Shown piece by piece: positions 35,721 to 47,491 of a DNA stretch of 64,000 bases. Source of the DNA: Unio delphinus (lineage: Eukaryota; Mollusca; Bivalvia; Unionida; Unionidae); contig JAQISU010000003.1 in the NCBI GenBank assembly GCA_029339505.1, forward strand, positions 14,597,001-14,661,000, read 5' to 3'. The translations under genes and the position numbers were made by a program. A model generated the notes under the pieces. That model was given only the letters and a program-made list of their open reading frames with translations, did not search any database and had not been told where the DNA came from. The stretch's first letter is position 1. Every line of letters starts with the position of its first letter.

Positions 35721-36032
35721 CCGCTCCGGTGGCCTAGTGGGTAGAGCGTCCGCCGCGGAAGCGGGAGGTCGTAGGTTTGATCCACGACCGAGTCATACAA
35801 AAGACTTACAAAAATGGTACGAACAGCTGCCTCGCTTGGCGCTCTGCATTAAGAGGCTAGTGTTAGGACTGGTCGGCCTGGTGTCAAGATAATGTAACTG
35901 GGTGAGACATCATGCTACATGTCTGCGGCATGATGCCCCAGTGCTAAGCATCACTATAAACTGCCTCACTGAAGACATCGTAGCGATATGACTTATTTTT
36001 AGAAACCACGTTAAAAATCCTAATCAAACAAA
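35721..36032 (+). mobile_element. tRNA-derived SINE family A, copy 1
   Basis: Head CCGCTCCGGTGGCCTAGTGG contains an A box; GTAGGTTTGATCCACGACC at about 35770 is the B box. The body (ACTTACAAAAATGGTACGAA, CTGCCTCGCTTGGCGCTC, ACTGGTCGGCCTGGTGTCA, ATCACTATAAACTGCC, CATCGTAGCGATATGACT) and the 3' end TTAAAAATCCTAATCAAACAA match the copies at 40535, 56589, 58434, 61561 (minus) and 62535. Confidence 0.93.
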
Positions 36033-36260
36033 ACCTACAGTGCTCACAACGTTTATAACCGCTCGTAATAGATAAAAGGAAAACCGTTCACGTGTCTGCA
36101 AGTGGTGTACGGAGCATGTGCATCGTATACTTCTTTTCTTCAAACATGTACTCGTATATTATGTCTAGAAACACATATTCTATACTGGCGCCAAAATAAG
36201 GAAAGCAGAATCATTATATATAACACACGGTACTAATAATATTAAAAAATGGGAACCCAT

Positions 36261-36340
36261 TCGTAATCAGTTGGACGCAGGTTCGATATCAGACTGGACC
36301 TGCTGAGGTCGGATGCCTCAGAGTGTTTTCAGAAAAGGCA
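36261..36340 (+). repeat. 80-bp templated insert in duplication copy 1
   Basis: Exact copy of 35488-35567. Copy 2 has only AGTCTGC at the corresponding place (about 41072). The insertion therefore replaced a few bases with 80 bases copied from about 0.75 kb upstream. Confidence 0.95.
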
Positions 36341-37639
36341 AATGGGTTAACCTAGATTAGAATATGTATGAGTTTGACTGGCCATGATTGGTTAATAATG
36401 TAAGTTATGTGCTAGGAAAAAAAAATTTTTGAGCGCTTATTCTACTTATAAGTGAGCAGAAAAAAAACAGACATTTTCTTGCTGATGAAGTTTCAGTCCT
36501 TCAACAGTCTTGAGTTTGGAACACTCGTTAAAATTAGCACCTGACTCTTTGGTGCGGAAATGAAATCACATGTTTCAAACATGATGCAGGTCCAGAAAAT
36601 GCCGCAGGTCATATCCTTTCCTCTACAAAGAAGGTTTCATCTATACTTATACATATAAGTTTGATCATGAGCACTCAAAAATGTTAAGTTATTGATATTT
36701 TTAATATCGTTGTACATGTATTTGCATAGGATTACTATTAAACTGAATTAATACCGTGACTCCTATAGACGGCTACAGCAAGACAGTGACTCCGCATATG
36801 CAAGTACAATTAACTTGACTATAACTGCAATCATATGGTTCTATTTGTGGATAACAAACAAAAACCATTTGTAAACCAAAGACTGACTTTCAGTGGGATG
36901 TTATACACGTATTCTGTTATATCAACTGTTGCCAAAAGGGTGTGTGTGTGGAAAACAAGATTTGACTGTTATGTGGAGTGTTTTGCACTTTGGTTTATAT
37001 CTAAACAATACATATATAAAATGTATACAATTTACCATTTATAGAGTAAGTACAGTAAGCAATATGATATTTCCTAGTTGTATGTTGAAACATAATGCTT
37101 CAAATATGATCATTTAGGTCTCTTCCACCATGTTTAATGGTGATGAACTCTTATGACTTTGAATCCCACTAATTTATTTCAGTGAATGTTTTGAAAGTTT
37201 ATATTTTGCATTTTGTTGGACGTATGTCTACCTATCTTTAGCTCTAAATTATATGTCTTCTGGGAGGAATGATGGGTAATATTTGTTTAATTTACATCTC
37301 TTTTTCTGTAATAATAGATGTACATTGACCTTTTACTTATTAATTACACAATATCACAAGTCTGGTATAATATTTAAGCATTAATTTGAAGAGCGATCAA
37401 AGATGATCCTACAAAAGAAGATTAATTTTAGACAGCTTTAACATTTTTCTGATTTTCTTAAATAAAGCTAAAATATTTAAATCTTTCCTGACTTGCACCA
37501 TTGGTCTTTATGTGAAAATGTACTTGCAATAAAATTTAATATTCTCTATAAACGAAATCTTTGATAAGCAGAACTATGCACATTGCTTACTTGTCTATTG
37601 AACTTCTATTCCTATGGCTGTCACGAAAATAAAAGGTGG

Positions 37640-38734
37640 ACATAGGACACACGAGCCCCCAACTGACAAGAAAAACAACATATTTAATCATATAAATAAT
37701 AGTGATAATTTAAATGTAACTTAAATGATATCAACATGAGTTATTACCAATATCTAATTTGGGATTTCATAAAAACGAGTGGAAAAGAAAGCAATGTTCA
37801 CGACTGATTGCATCACCTTCCCCTCGACTGTGTTCCAGCGTTCTCATTTCCTCGTGTCTTCCCTTTCCGACTGCCTCGTCATTCTTGGTTTGGACTGCCA
37901 AAGATTTTACTCTCAACTAGCTACATTCCCCTTTCGGACATCACTCGTCACTTTCTCCATTTCCTTTTCTTTTCGGACTCCGTCTTCGGATTGTCAAGTA
38001 CCTTCTCTCTCTTAGAAACTATTTGTTTCCTTAAAGGACAAATCGCTATATGTACCACTTTCTAGACGTATATAATATTCCTGCATTTACGTTACTCAGA
38101 ACGCACTCCATTCAGACACTGCATAAAGACTACTAACGGTAGTACCTTGCGATAAATTACCACGTGACCTCACTATAAAAATTGTACCGTACGTGTTCGA
38201 TTACTAATACATAAAATTCACAGATCTATACTAACTTACAGATTTTTTAAACATTACAAAAGCAAATATAATAATAAAATAGCTCACGATAATCATTATC
38301 ACCCTAACAAAGGAAATTATTTCATATTTATTCATATAACCCTATCAATCTTGCACATAATGAACATTTGGATCGCATGCAATCAATTCAGCTAATGATA
38401 TAATAACTGTAGAATTAATAGATAAATCGCATAGCAACTCTATCATCAACACATTAGTGAATAAACAAAAATTTCTTAAGAACTTTAGAATCAACACATT
38501 TGCATGAAACTGAATAAACGATACATACATACTATGAAACCTAGTCGTATCAATCAGATGCATACAACAACAAAAAGCCACAGAATATTGCATGAAATTA
38601 AAATTGCGTACCTTAATGCTGCTAACTTTAGAACTTGTGCATCCAGCACTAAACCTTTCCTTTCTCGCAAGACAGACAACTGGTCCCTCCCTTGTTTAAC
38701 GAGGAAAGCACTATTCTTAGGCTTCCCCCAGAGC

Positions 38735-38809
<75 letters not shown>

Positions 38810-38815
38810 GCATTT

Positions 38816-38892
<77 letters not shown>

Positions 38893-39330
38893 GCATTTTC
38901 TAACTAAAGCATTTTGACCACGTTGTCACTTTAGAATGCCCATTAGTTCCAAGATGTACGCTTTAATTTCACTCGGCCAATCAGAAACAGTAGTTTCTCA
39001 AAAGATTTCGTAAGACAGACATTTATTTGTCACTCAGAATCTCTGAACTGCGTATATAACTTTTTTATTTGAAGAATGACTACTTGTCACGGTACATAAG
39101 TTCAGCTGTCCCTTTGTCAAACCCCGTTTTAGAATATCCCGTCAGTTTCATTGAATTAGAACACTGACCCCTTTAAAGTTTGAACACTGACATTGACGAA
39201 ATTTAAGATCAAAGATAGAAATGACCCTTCCCCAACTACCCCCTGGTCTTAATGTGATAAAATCTCTAAGCATGCCACATTCAACTTTAAGGTTAACTGC
39301 TTATTCGAAATTCGATATTCCACAGTACGA
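37640..39330 (-). repeat. Diverged segmental repeat R1, minus-strand copy in duplication copy 1
   Basis: The reverse complement aligns by eye with 9790-12290, lacking the LINE present there. The CT tracts at 38739-38890 have no counterpart at 10 kb. Confidence 0.75.
38739..38890. repeat. Two (CT)n tracts separated by AGGCATTTTCTT
   Basis: The first runs 38739-38807 and the second 38817-38890; AGGCATTTTC follows each. In copy 2 the second tract is reduced to about six units and the following 37 or so bases are deleted. Confidence 0.98.
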
Positions 39331-40534
39331 GTACCGCAACTCCTTCAATCAAATTAGCCTTAACCGTGAGCCACTGCGAACTGAGTATATCACAGCAATA
39401 TATATGCACTTACACATACTTGTGAAATGATGTTGGTCGATTGCATCACCTTCTACCCTGGTAGGCAAACGTTGTGGGTCTTTTAATCTTTTTAATTTTT
39501 ATTGAAACTCAATTATTTAACTTTCTAATGATGAAACGGTACAATTTTCAAATTTTACCTTTTTGTTATTTTGTACGTCTAATTGTGTGTGTTTATTTGA
39601 ATCTTCTAAATGTTGTTGCTATTTAACTTACAATACCTCTATATCGCTTTCGTTTTGTTGATGAGCTGTTAAATCGTACACGTACATCATTTCAACTAGA
39701 TTTGTCAAGACTGTAAATACATTAAGTGAGAAATCAGAATTAGGTATTAACTTTTGAAAGAAGTATTTTCTACAAGTAAAAACTTTCAAGATATAATAAC
39801 AATAAAAAAAAACGATTGATCCAAATATTTTAATATTCCATGTTTGAAATTTAACCTCAAAGAGACAAAATAGGAAACATGTAAATAAAATGTAACTATG
39901 ATAACAAAAAATGCATGCTCTTCAAGTCTTTAACGTATGAACAAAACATTCCTTGACATGGAAAGACACTACAGGTAGTTCAGACCAAAATTTCGTTTCT
40001 CGTAAAATTAATTTATATTATTAGGTTCTTCCAGAGCGAGCAAAGTTAAGCTAAAAAATAAAAATAATGTTTGCATTGAAATAGACGAATGATGCAAGGA
40101 GAATTTTATAACTGAATAAGTCTGGCCAGGAGGAGTCTAGTACATGTGTAATCAACAATACATTATAATTCTTGTCTTTAGGACTAATGAACAGTCTAAA
40201 TGGCCACGTTTCTTTTAATTTTATTGTTGTAAGGCAATGTAACACATTTAAGGTCATATCATGCCGAGGCACGTAAAGCCCCTTACTCTCGTAAAAGCCA
40301 CAGAAGGCAATCAAGGCTGACCCGATGGTGGGTATCAACCCCACCTCCCTCGAATCTCTAACAGTGTTTTCAGAAAAGGCATTCAACTCCCATTTCCTCG
40401 CCTAGTGTAACAAATAGTAAGGAAACGCAGCATGACAACATTTGATTAGACGTGATGAAAAATTATATAACAAACACCGAGTGGATTCGTAATCGTTACC
40501 TAATATGTCAGAGGTTAACTACGGGGCTACCCAA

Positions 40535-40846
40535 CCGCTCCGGTGGCCTAGTGGGTAGAGCGTCCGCCGCGGAAGCGGGAGGTCGTAGGTTTGATCCACG
40601 ACCGAGTCATACAAAAGACTTACAAAAATGGTACGAACAGCTGCCTCGCTTGGCGCTCTGCATTAAGAGGCTAGTGTTAGCACTGGTCGGCCTGGTGTCA
40701 AGATAATGTAACTGGGTGAGACATCATGCTACATGTCTGCGGCATGATGCCCCAGTGCTAAGCATCACTATAAACTGCCTCACTGAAGACATCGTAGCGA
40801 TATGACTTATTTTTAGAAACCACGTTAAAAATCCTAATCAAACAAA
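40535..40846 (+). mobile_element. tRNA-derived SINE family A, copy 2 (duplicate of copy 1)
   Basis: Differs from the copy at 35721 by one base noticed (GTTAGCACTGG against GTTAGGACTGG). It was duplicated with its host segment rather than inserted separately. Confidence 0.95.
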
Positions 40847-42378
40847 ACCTACAGTGCTCACAACGTTTATAACCGCTCGTAATAGATAAAAGGAAAACCG
40901 TTCACGTGTCTGCAAGTGGTGTACGGAGCATGTGCATCGTATACTTCTTTTCTTCAAACATGTACTCGTATATTATGTCTAGAAACACATATTCTATACT
41001 GGCGCCAAAATAAGGAAAGCAGAATCATTATATATAACACACGGTACTAATAATATTAAAAAATGGGAACCAGTCTGCAAATGGGTTAACCTAGATTAGA
41101 ATATGTATGAGTTTGACTGGCCATGATTGGTTAATAATGTAAGTTATGTGTTAGGAAAAAAAAATTTTTGAGCGCTTATTCTACTTATAAGTGAGCAGAA
41201 AAAAAACAGACATTTTCTTGCTGATGAAGTTTCAGTCCTTCAACAGTCTTGAGTTTGGAACACTCGTTAAAATTAGCACCTGACTCTTTGGTGCGGAAAT
41301 GAAATCACATGTTTCAAACATGATGCAGGTCCAGAAAATGCCGCAGGTCATATCCTTTCCTCTACAAAGAAGGTTTCATCTATACTTATACATATAAGTT
41401 TGATCATGAGCACTCAAAAATGTTAAGTTATTGATATTTTTAATATCGTTGTACATGTATTTGCATAGGATTACTATGAAACTGAATTAATACCGTGACT
41501 CCTATAGACGGCTACAGCAAGACAGTGACTCCGCATATGCAAGTACAATTAACTTGACTATAACTGCAATCATATGGTTCTATTTGTGGATAACAAACAA
41601 AAACCATTTGTAAACCAAAGACTGACTTTCAGTGGGATGTTATACACGTATTCTGTTATATCAACTGTTGCCAAAAGGGTGTGTGTGTGGAAAACAAGAT
41701 TTGACTGTTATGTGGAGTGTTTTGCACTTTGGTTTATATCTAAACAATACATATATAAAATGTATACAATTTACCATTTATAGAGTAAGTACAGTAAGCA
41801 ATATGATATTTCCTAGTTGTATGTTGAAACATAATGCTTCAAATATGATCATTTAGGTCTCTTCCACCATGTTTAATGGTGATGAACTCTTATGACTTTG
41901 AATCCCACTAATTTATTTCAGTGAATGTTTTGAAAGTTTATATTTTGCATTTTGTTGGACGTATGTCTACCTATCTTTAGCTCTAAATTATATGTCTTCT
42001 GGGAGGAATGATGGGTAATATTTGTTTAATTTACATCTCTTTTTCTGTAATAATAGATGTACATTGACCTTTTACTTATTAATTACACAATATCACAAGT
42101 CTGGTATAATATTTAAGCATTAATTTGAAGAGCGATCAAAGATGATCCTACAAAAGAAGATTAATTTTAGACAGCTTTAACATTTTTCTGATTTTCTTAA
42201 ATAAAGCTAAAATATTTAAATCTTTCCTGACTTGCACCATTGGTCTTTATGTGAAAATGTACTTGCAATAAAATTTAATATTCTCTATAAACGAAATCTT
42301 TGATAAGCAGAACTATGCACATTGCTTACTTGTCTATTGAACTTCTATTCCTATGGCTGTCACGAAAATAAAAGGTGG

Positions 42379-43473
42379 ACATAGGACACACGAGCCCCCA
42401 ACTGACAAGAAAAACAACATATTTAATCATATAAATAATAGTGATAATTTAAATGTAACTTAAATGATATCAACATGAGTTATTACCAATATCTAATTTG
42501 GGATTTCATAAAAACGAGTGGAAAAGAAAGCAATGTTCACGACTGATTGCATCACCTTCCCCTCGACTGTGTTCCAGCGTTCTTATTTCCTCGTGTCTTC
42601 CCTTTCCGACTGCCTCGTCATTCTTGGTTTGGACTGCCAAAGATTTTACTCTCAACTAGCTACATTCCCCTTTCGGACATCACTCGTCACTTTCTCCATT
42701 TCCTTTTCTTTTCGGACTCCGTCTTCGGATTGTCAAGTACCTTCTCTCTCTTAGAAACTATTTGTTTCCTTAAAGGACAAATCGCTATATGTACCACTTT
42801 CTAGACGTATATAATATTCCTGCATTTACGTTACTCAGAACGCACTCCATTCAGACACTGCATAAAGACTACTAACGGTAGTACCTTGCCATAAATTACC
42901 ACGTGACCTCACTATAAAAAATGTACCGTACGTGTTCGATTACTAATACATAAAATTCACAGATCTATACTAACTTACAGATTTTTTAAACATTACAAAA
43001 GCAAATATAATAATAAAATAGCTCACGATAATCATTATCACCCTAACAAAGGAAATTATTTCATATTTATTCATATAACCCTATCAATCTTGCACATAAT
43101 GAACATTTGGATCGCATGCAATCAATTCAGCTAATGATATAATAACTGTAGAATTAATAGATAAATCGCATAGCAACTCTATCATCAACACATTAGTGAA
43201 TAAACAAAAATTTCTTAAGAACTTTAGAATCAACACATTTGCATGAAACTGAATAAACGATACATACATACTATGAAACCTAGTCGTATCAATCAGATGC
43301 ATACAACAACAAAAAGCCACAGAATATTGCATGAAATTAAAATTGCGTACCTTAATGCTGCTAACTTTAGAACTTGTGCATCCGGCACTAAACCTTTCCT
43401 TTCTCGCAAGACAGACAACTGGTCCCTCCCTTGTTTAACGAGGAAAGCACTATTCTTAGGCTTCCCCCAGAGC

Positions 43474-43536
<63 letters not shown>

Positions 43537-43958
43537 GCATTTTCTTCTCTCTCTCACTTTAGAATGCCCATTAGTTCCAAGATGTACGCTTTAATTTCAC
43601 TCGGCCAATCAGAAACAGTAGTTTCTCAAAAGATTTCGTAAGACAGACATTTATTTGTCACTCAGAATCTCTGAACTGCGTATATAACTTTTTTATTTGA
43701 AGAATGACTACTTGTCACGGTACATAAGTTCAGCTGTCCCTTTGTCAAACCCCGTTTTAGAATATCCCGTCAGTTTCATTGAATTAGAACACTGACCCCT
43801 TTAAAGTTTGAACACTGACATTGACGAAATTTAAGATCAAAGATAGAAATGACCCTTCCCCAACTACCCCCTGGTCTTAATGTGATAAAATCTCTAAGCA
43901 TGCCACATTCAACTTTAAGGTTAACTGCTTATTCGAAATTCGATATTCCACAGTACGA
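42379..43958 (-). repeat. Diverged segmental repeat R1, minus-strand copy in duplication copy 2
   Basis: Tandem duplicate of 37640-39330. The (CT)n tract here spans 43478-43534. Confidence 0.75.
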
Positions 43959-45010
43959 GTACCGCAACTCCTTCAATCAAATTAGCCTTAACCGTGAGCC
44001 ACTGCGAACTGAGTATATCACAGCAATATATATGCACTTACACATACTTGTGAAATGATGTTGGTCGATTGCATCACCTTCTACCCTGGTAGGTAAACGT
44101 TGTGGGTCTTTTAATCTTTTTAATTTTTATTGAAACTCAATTATTAAACTTTCTAATGATGAAACGGTACAATTTTCAAATTTTACCTTTTTGTTATTTT
44201 GTACGTCTAATTGTGTGTGTTTATTTGAATCTTCTAAATGTTGTTGCTATTTAACTTACAATACCTCTATATCGCTTTCGTTTTGTTGATGAGCTGTTAA
44301 ATCGTACACGTACATCATTTCAACTAGATTTGTCAAGACTGTAAATACATTAAGTGAGAAATCAGAATTAGGTATTAACTTTTGAAAGAAGTATTTTCTA
44401 CAAGTAAAAACTTTCAAGATATAATAACAATAAAAAAAAACGATTGATCCAAATATTTTAATATTCCATGTTTGAAATTTAACCTCAAAGAGACAAAATA
44501 GGAAACATGTAAATAAAATGTAACTATGATAACAAAAAATGCATGCTCTTCAAGTCTTTAACGTATGAACAAAACATTCCTTGACATGGAAAGACACTAC
44601 AGGTAGTTCAGACCAAAATTTCGTTTCTCGTAAAATTAATTTATATTATTAGGTTCTTCCAGAGCGAGCAAAGTTAAGCTAAAAAATAAAAATAATGTTC
44701 GCATTGAAATAAACGAAGGATACAAGGAGAATTTTATAACTGAATAAGTCTGGCCAGGAGGAGTCTAGTACATGTGTAATCAACAATACATTATAATTCT
44801 TGTCTTTAGGACTAATGAACAGTCTAAATGGCCACGTTTCTTTTAATTTTATTGTTGTAAGGCAATGTAACACATTTAAGGTCATATCATGCCGAGGCAC
44901 GTAAAGCCCCTTACTCTCGTAAAAGCCACAGAAGGCAATCAAGGCTGACCCGATGGTGGGTATCAACCCCACCTCCCTCGAATCTCTAACAAGACTTGGA
45001 TAACAATTAC

Positions 45011-45295
45011 ATCCTTGTCAGTAGCCAAAAAAATGTATAAACTATCCTTGTCAGTAGCTAAAACTGTATAAACTATCCTTGTCAGTAGCTAAAACTGTAT
45101 AATCCTTGTCAGTAGCTAAAACTGTATAAACTATCTTTGTCAATAGCTAAAACTGTATAAACTATCCTTGTCAATAGCTAAAACTGTATAAACTATCCTT
45201 ATCAGTAGCCAAAAGCTGTATAAATTATCCTTGTCAGTAGCCAGAACTGTATAAACTATCCTTGTCAGTAGCTAAAACTGTACCCACTATCCTTT
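45011..45295 (+). repeat. Minisatellite, 31-bp unit, about 9 copies
   Basis: The unit is approximately CTATCCTTGTCAGTAGCTAA followed by AACTGTATAAA, with one shortened copy near 45092. It begins about 20 bp beyond the right edge of the tandem duplication. Confidence 0.97.
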
Positions 45296-45299
45296 CTTT

Positions 45300-46471
45300 T
45301 CGTATTTTTCTACTCTGTCCTTATTATAGCGATTCTTCATTTAGTGTTGGGTATTGCTGGTATTAATAAACGTATACTGCAAGTAGACGTTTCATTTGAG
45401 TATGGGGATTGTTCAGTGATTGTCTGTTTTTGGTTATAATGCATAATGAGTTATCTGACACTAACACTGTACCGGAAGTGAAACTTGTGACCAGTGACAA
45501 GTTGCTATGTTTGCAGTTTTTGCCCGTGCAGACAATGACGGATAACATGTTACAAGAACTTCGCTGTAAGTTTGTTTAGGAAGGTATCTTTCATTAATGT
45601 GGTTTGTTTGGATCTAGAGGTAACGGAAATTTGGTGTTGAAAAGTAAGTGCATAAAATATATTAAAAAATAAGCCTCTGAGTCCACAAGTCCTTAGCCAC
45701 TGAACATCGTACTGAAAATATAGACATGTACATCCGTGTAAAGACATTACCAGTCGTAATGCAAGCAAGCATGAAGTGACATAGGAATGTGTGCACGTGA
45801 CAAGTATGGGCACTAAACAGTAATATATGATCGGTCTGCCTGTCTGTACTGTAAATAACACTGCAACGATGGACTGATGGATGGATGGATGGACTCGTGA
45901 TGGATTAGTGGATTTTTTAAAACATATATGTCAGAATGTATTAGTTAGAACCAACACCATATGTTCTTATCTGCCAACGCATTATTATGGGACTGTTTTG
46001 CAGCCGGACTCGACTTATAAGAAATTATACACGGTATCACATAAACAAATAAGAAAATCGCATTAGAGAGTGCTTGTATTAATTAGTCAAACAAGATAAA
46101 TTACAAAAACATGTTCTAACAATATCATGTTTTAAAGAATTAGTTTTGTCAGTCACATGCTTTGAAATACAATGTATAAAATATGTTGTAAAAGACGACT
46201 GGTGACAATGCAATTCTTGACACAAGTACCACAAACAACAAGCCTTAAAGCACCATAACTCGCTTTTTTAACTTAAAAAATGCATTTAACTGGAAACAAT
46301 TTACGATACTGCAAAGAAACAAAATAATTATTTGGGGATTTTGCATGTTCTATTAATTTACTTACTTTGGGCTGTAAAGATAGTTTTTGCATATGTTCAA
46401 TACAGTTTGCCATTAATTGCAATAATTAAAATAGTGGAAAGGAAATGTTGTTTTATCGTGTATAATTATTG

Positions 46472-46473
<2 letters not shown>
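45300..46473. other. Non-coding stretch, nothing recognised
   Basis: The open frames at 45363-45548, 45550-45861 and 45881-46066 have no recognisable features. A GATG run lies at about 45877-45893. Confidence 0.45.

Positions 46474-46520
<47 letters not shown>
46474..46520 (-). repeat. (TAA)n microsatellite at LINE 3' end
   Basis: About 15 TAA units abutting the LINE remnant, as at 7731. Confidence 0.95.
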
Positions 46521-46523
<3 letters not shown>

Positions 46524-46650
46524 GACTTTGTATAACGCATAATCATTAGAAGCTCTAAGCGCTTTACATTTATATTGATATGACTACACACACACAAAAC
46601 AAAACACCATGAAATTAGAAAACATAATAACTGCTGAAATATTGTAACCA
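46521..46650 (-). mobile_element. LINE family 1, copy 3: 3' end only
   Basis: GAGGACTTTGTATAACGC and AGAAGCTCTAAGCGCTTTAC match the 3' ends at 7836 and 25846. Only about 130 bp remains, a typical severe 5' truncation. Confidence 0.85.
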
Positions 46651-47491
46651 GAGCAAGAGATTGCTCGCCCCATCTGTGTTAAATAATATCGAAGGTAAAC
46701 CCCGACACAAATGTGCATAATATAGAATATTGATAAAGTTGTATCAATACATTATTTCAGATCCCAATTTTCTCAAAAGTCTGGAATAATAAATGACCGA
46801 ATGTATATTTCTATTTCTAAAGTCCCCGCCAGGTATGCTTTTTTTTTCCGCGACTGCCATTTCCGCATCCGGCATTTCTGTGACATGTATTTCTGTGACA
46901 TGCATTTCAGCGTCATGTGTATTTGCTGATGCCATTTCCAAGACAGGCAGACGGACAAAAACATCTATTCAAAATCAACAAGTGAAATTAAATCTTAAGA
47001 AGGCAATAAGAATGGCATGAAAAAAGATTTAAAACTGAAATAGAAAGAGCGGAATATAAAAATTAGACTTGTGCTTGTGTTTGTACACCGACTGTTAAGC
47101 AAGTACTCAAATTCAAGATTAATCACTGTGGAAGGTTAAGCAGTGACCTAGTTTTGTCCTTTTTGCTTAGGTTTTGTTCAGTTTTTAAAACCATCACTTC
47201 TTGTTTATGCAAATTATCGTACAGGCATTTCGAAATGCGTTCCTTTATCCAAATTATGTTAAACAAATGTTTAATTTGGCGCAAAAATAAGTCCTTCATG
47301 TGAGCAAACACCCAAGTTCCAGAAGTTTGTAAATCAAGGTCATGTGCATTCTTGGTCGTGATTTCGAAAAACTGTATCTAGAAGTTAGAGCAACGGAAAA
47401 TTCAGTTTCACTTTCATTTAAAAACATGCAATCGTCTGAAAAAATATTAAAACAACATTCATCAAAATCTAATCAAATGGCTCAAGCTCGT
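46651..47491. other. Non-coding stretch downstream of the zinc-ribbon gene
   Basis: Probably includes the 3' untranslated region of the minus-strand gene: an ATTAAA-type signal reads on the minus strand at 47275-47270, about 220 bases after the stop. Open frames at 46744-47020 encode repeated MHVTEIHVTEM-like phrases from a small repeat (CATTTCTGTGACATGTATTT). Confidence 0.4.

Larger units (their letters stand above)
35549..40362 (+). repeat. Tandem segmental duplication, copy 1 (4814 bp)
   Basis: Begins at AGTGTTTTCAGAAAAGGC and ends at CCTCGAATCTCTAAC, directly abutting copy 2 in the same orientation. By eye the two copies differ at only about fifteen single bases plus two length differences. 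Copy 1 carries 75 bp more near 36254-36340 and about 110 bp more around the CT tracts at 38739-38890. Inside are a family A SINE (35721), an inverted diverged R1 segment (37640-39330) and no convincing gene. The open frames at 35638, 36835, 36893, 37779, 37808, 38345, 38504, 39221 and 40051 are all duplicated in copy 2 but encode nothing recognisable. Confidence 0.97.
40363..44990 (+). repeat. Tandem segmental duplication, copy 2 (4628 bp)
   Basis: Begins AGTGTTTTCAGAAAAGGC immediately after copy 1 and ends CCTCGAATCTCTAAC at 44990, where a 31-bp minisatellite follows within about 20 bp. Differences clustered at the far end (about 44699-44721, four substitutions in 25 bases) suggest a diverged or converted patch there. 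Confidence 0.97.

Noticed and set aside
35721..35800. tRNA gene suggested by A and B boxes
   Set aside because: The segment is the head of a SINE repeated six times with a shared 240-bp body; the acceptor stem and anticodon loop are degraded.
35638..35892. 84-codon ORF duplicated at 40452
   Set aside because: Its C-terminal half is the translation of a family A SINE; duplication reflects the segmental copy and not selection.
36480..36520. Hammerhead ribozyme core suggested by CTGATGAAG
   Set aside because: The second conserved GAAA element and pairing stems could not be found at the required positions.
38504..38917. ORF with a long Leu-Ser repeat, also seen at 43243
   Set aside because: The repeat is a (CT)n microsatellite whose length differs between the two tandem copies and changes the downstream frame.
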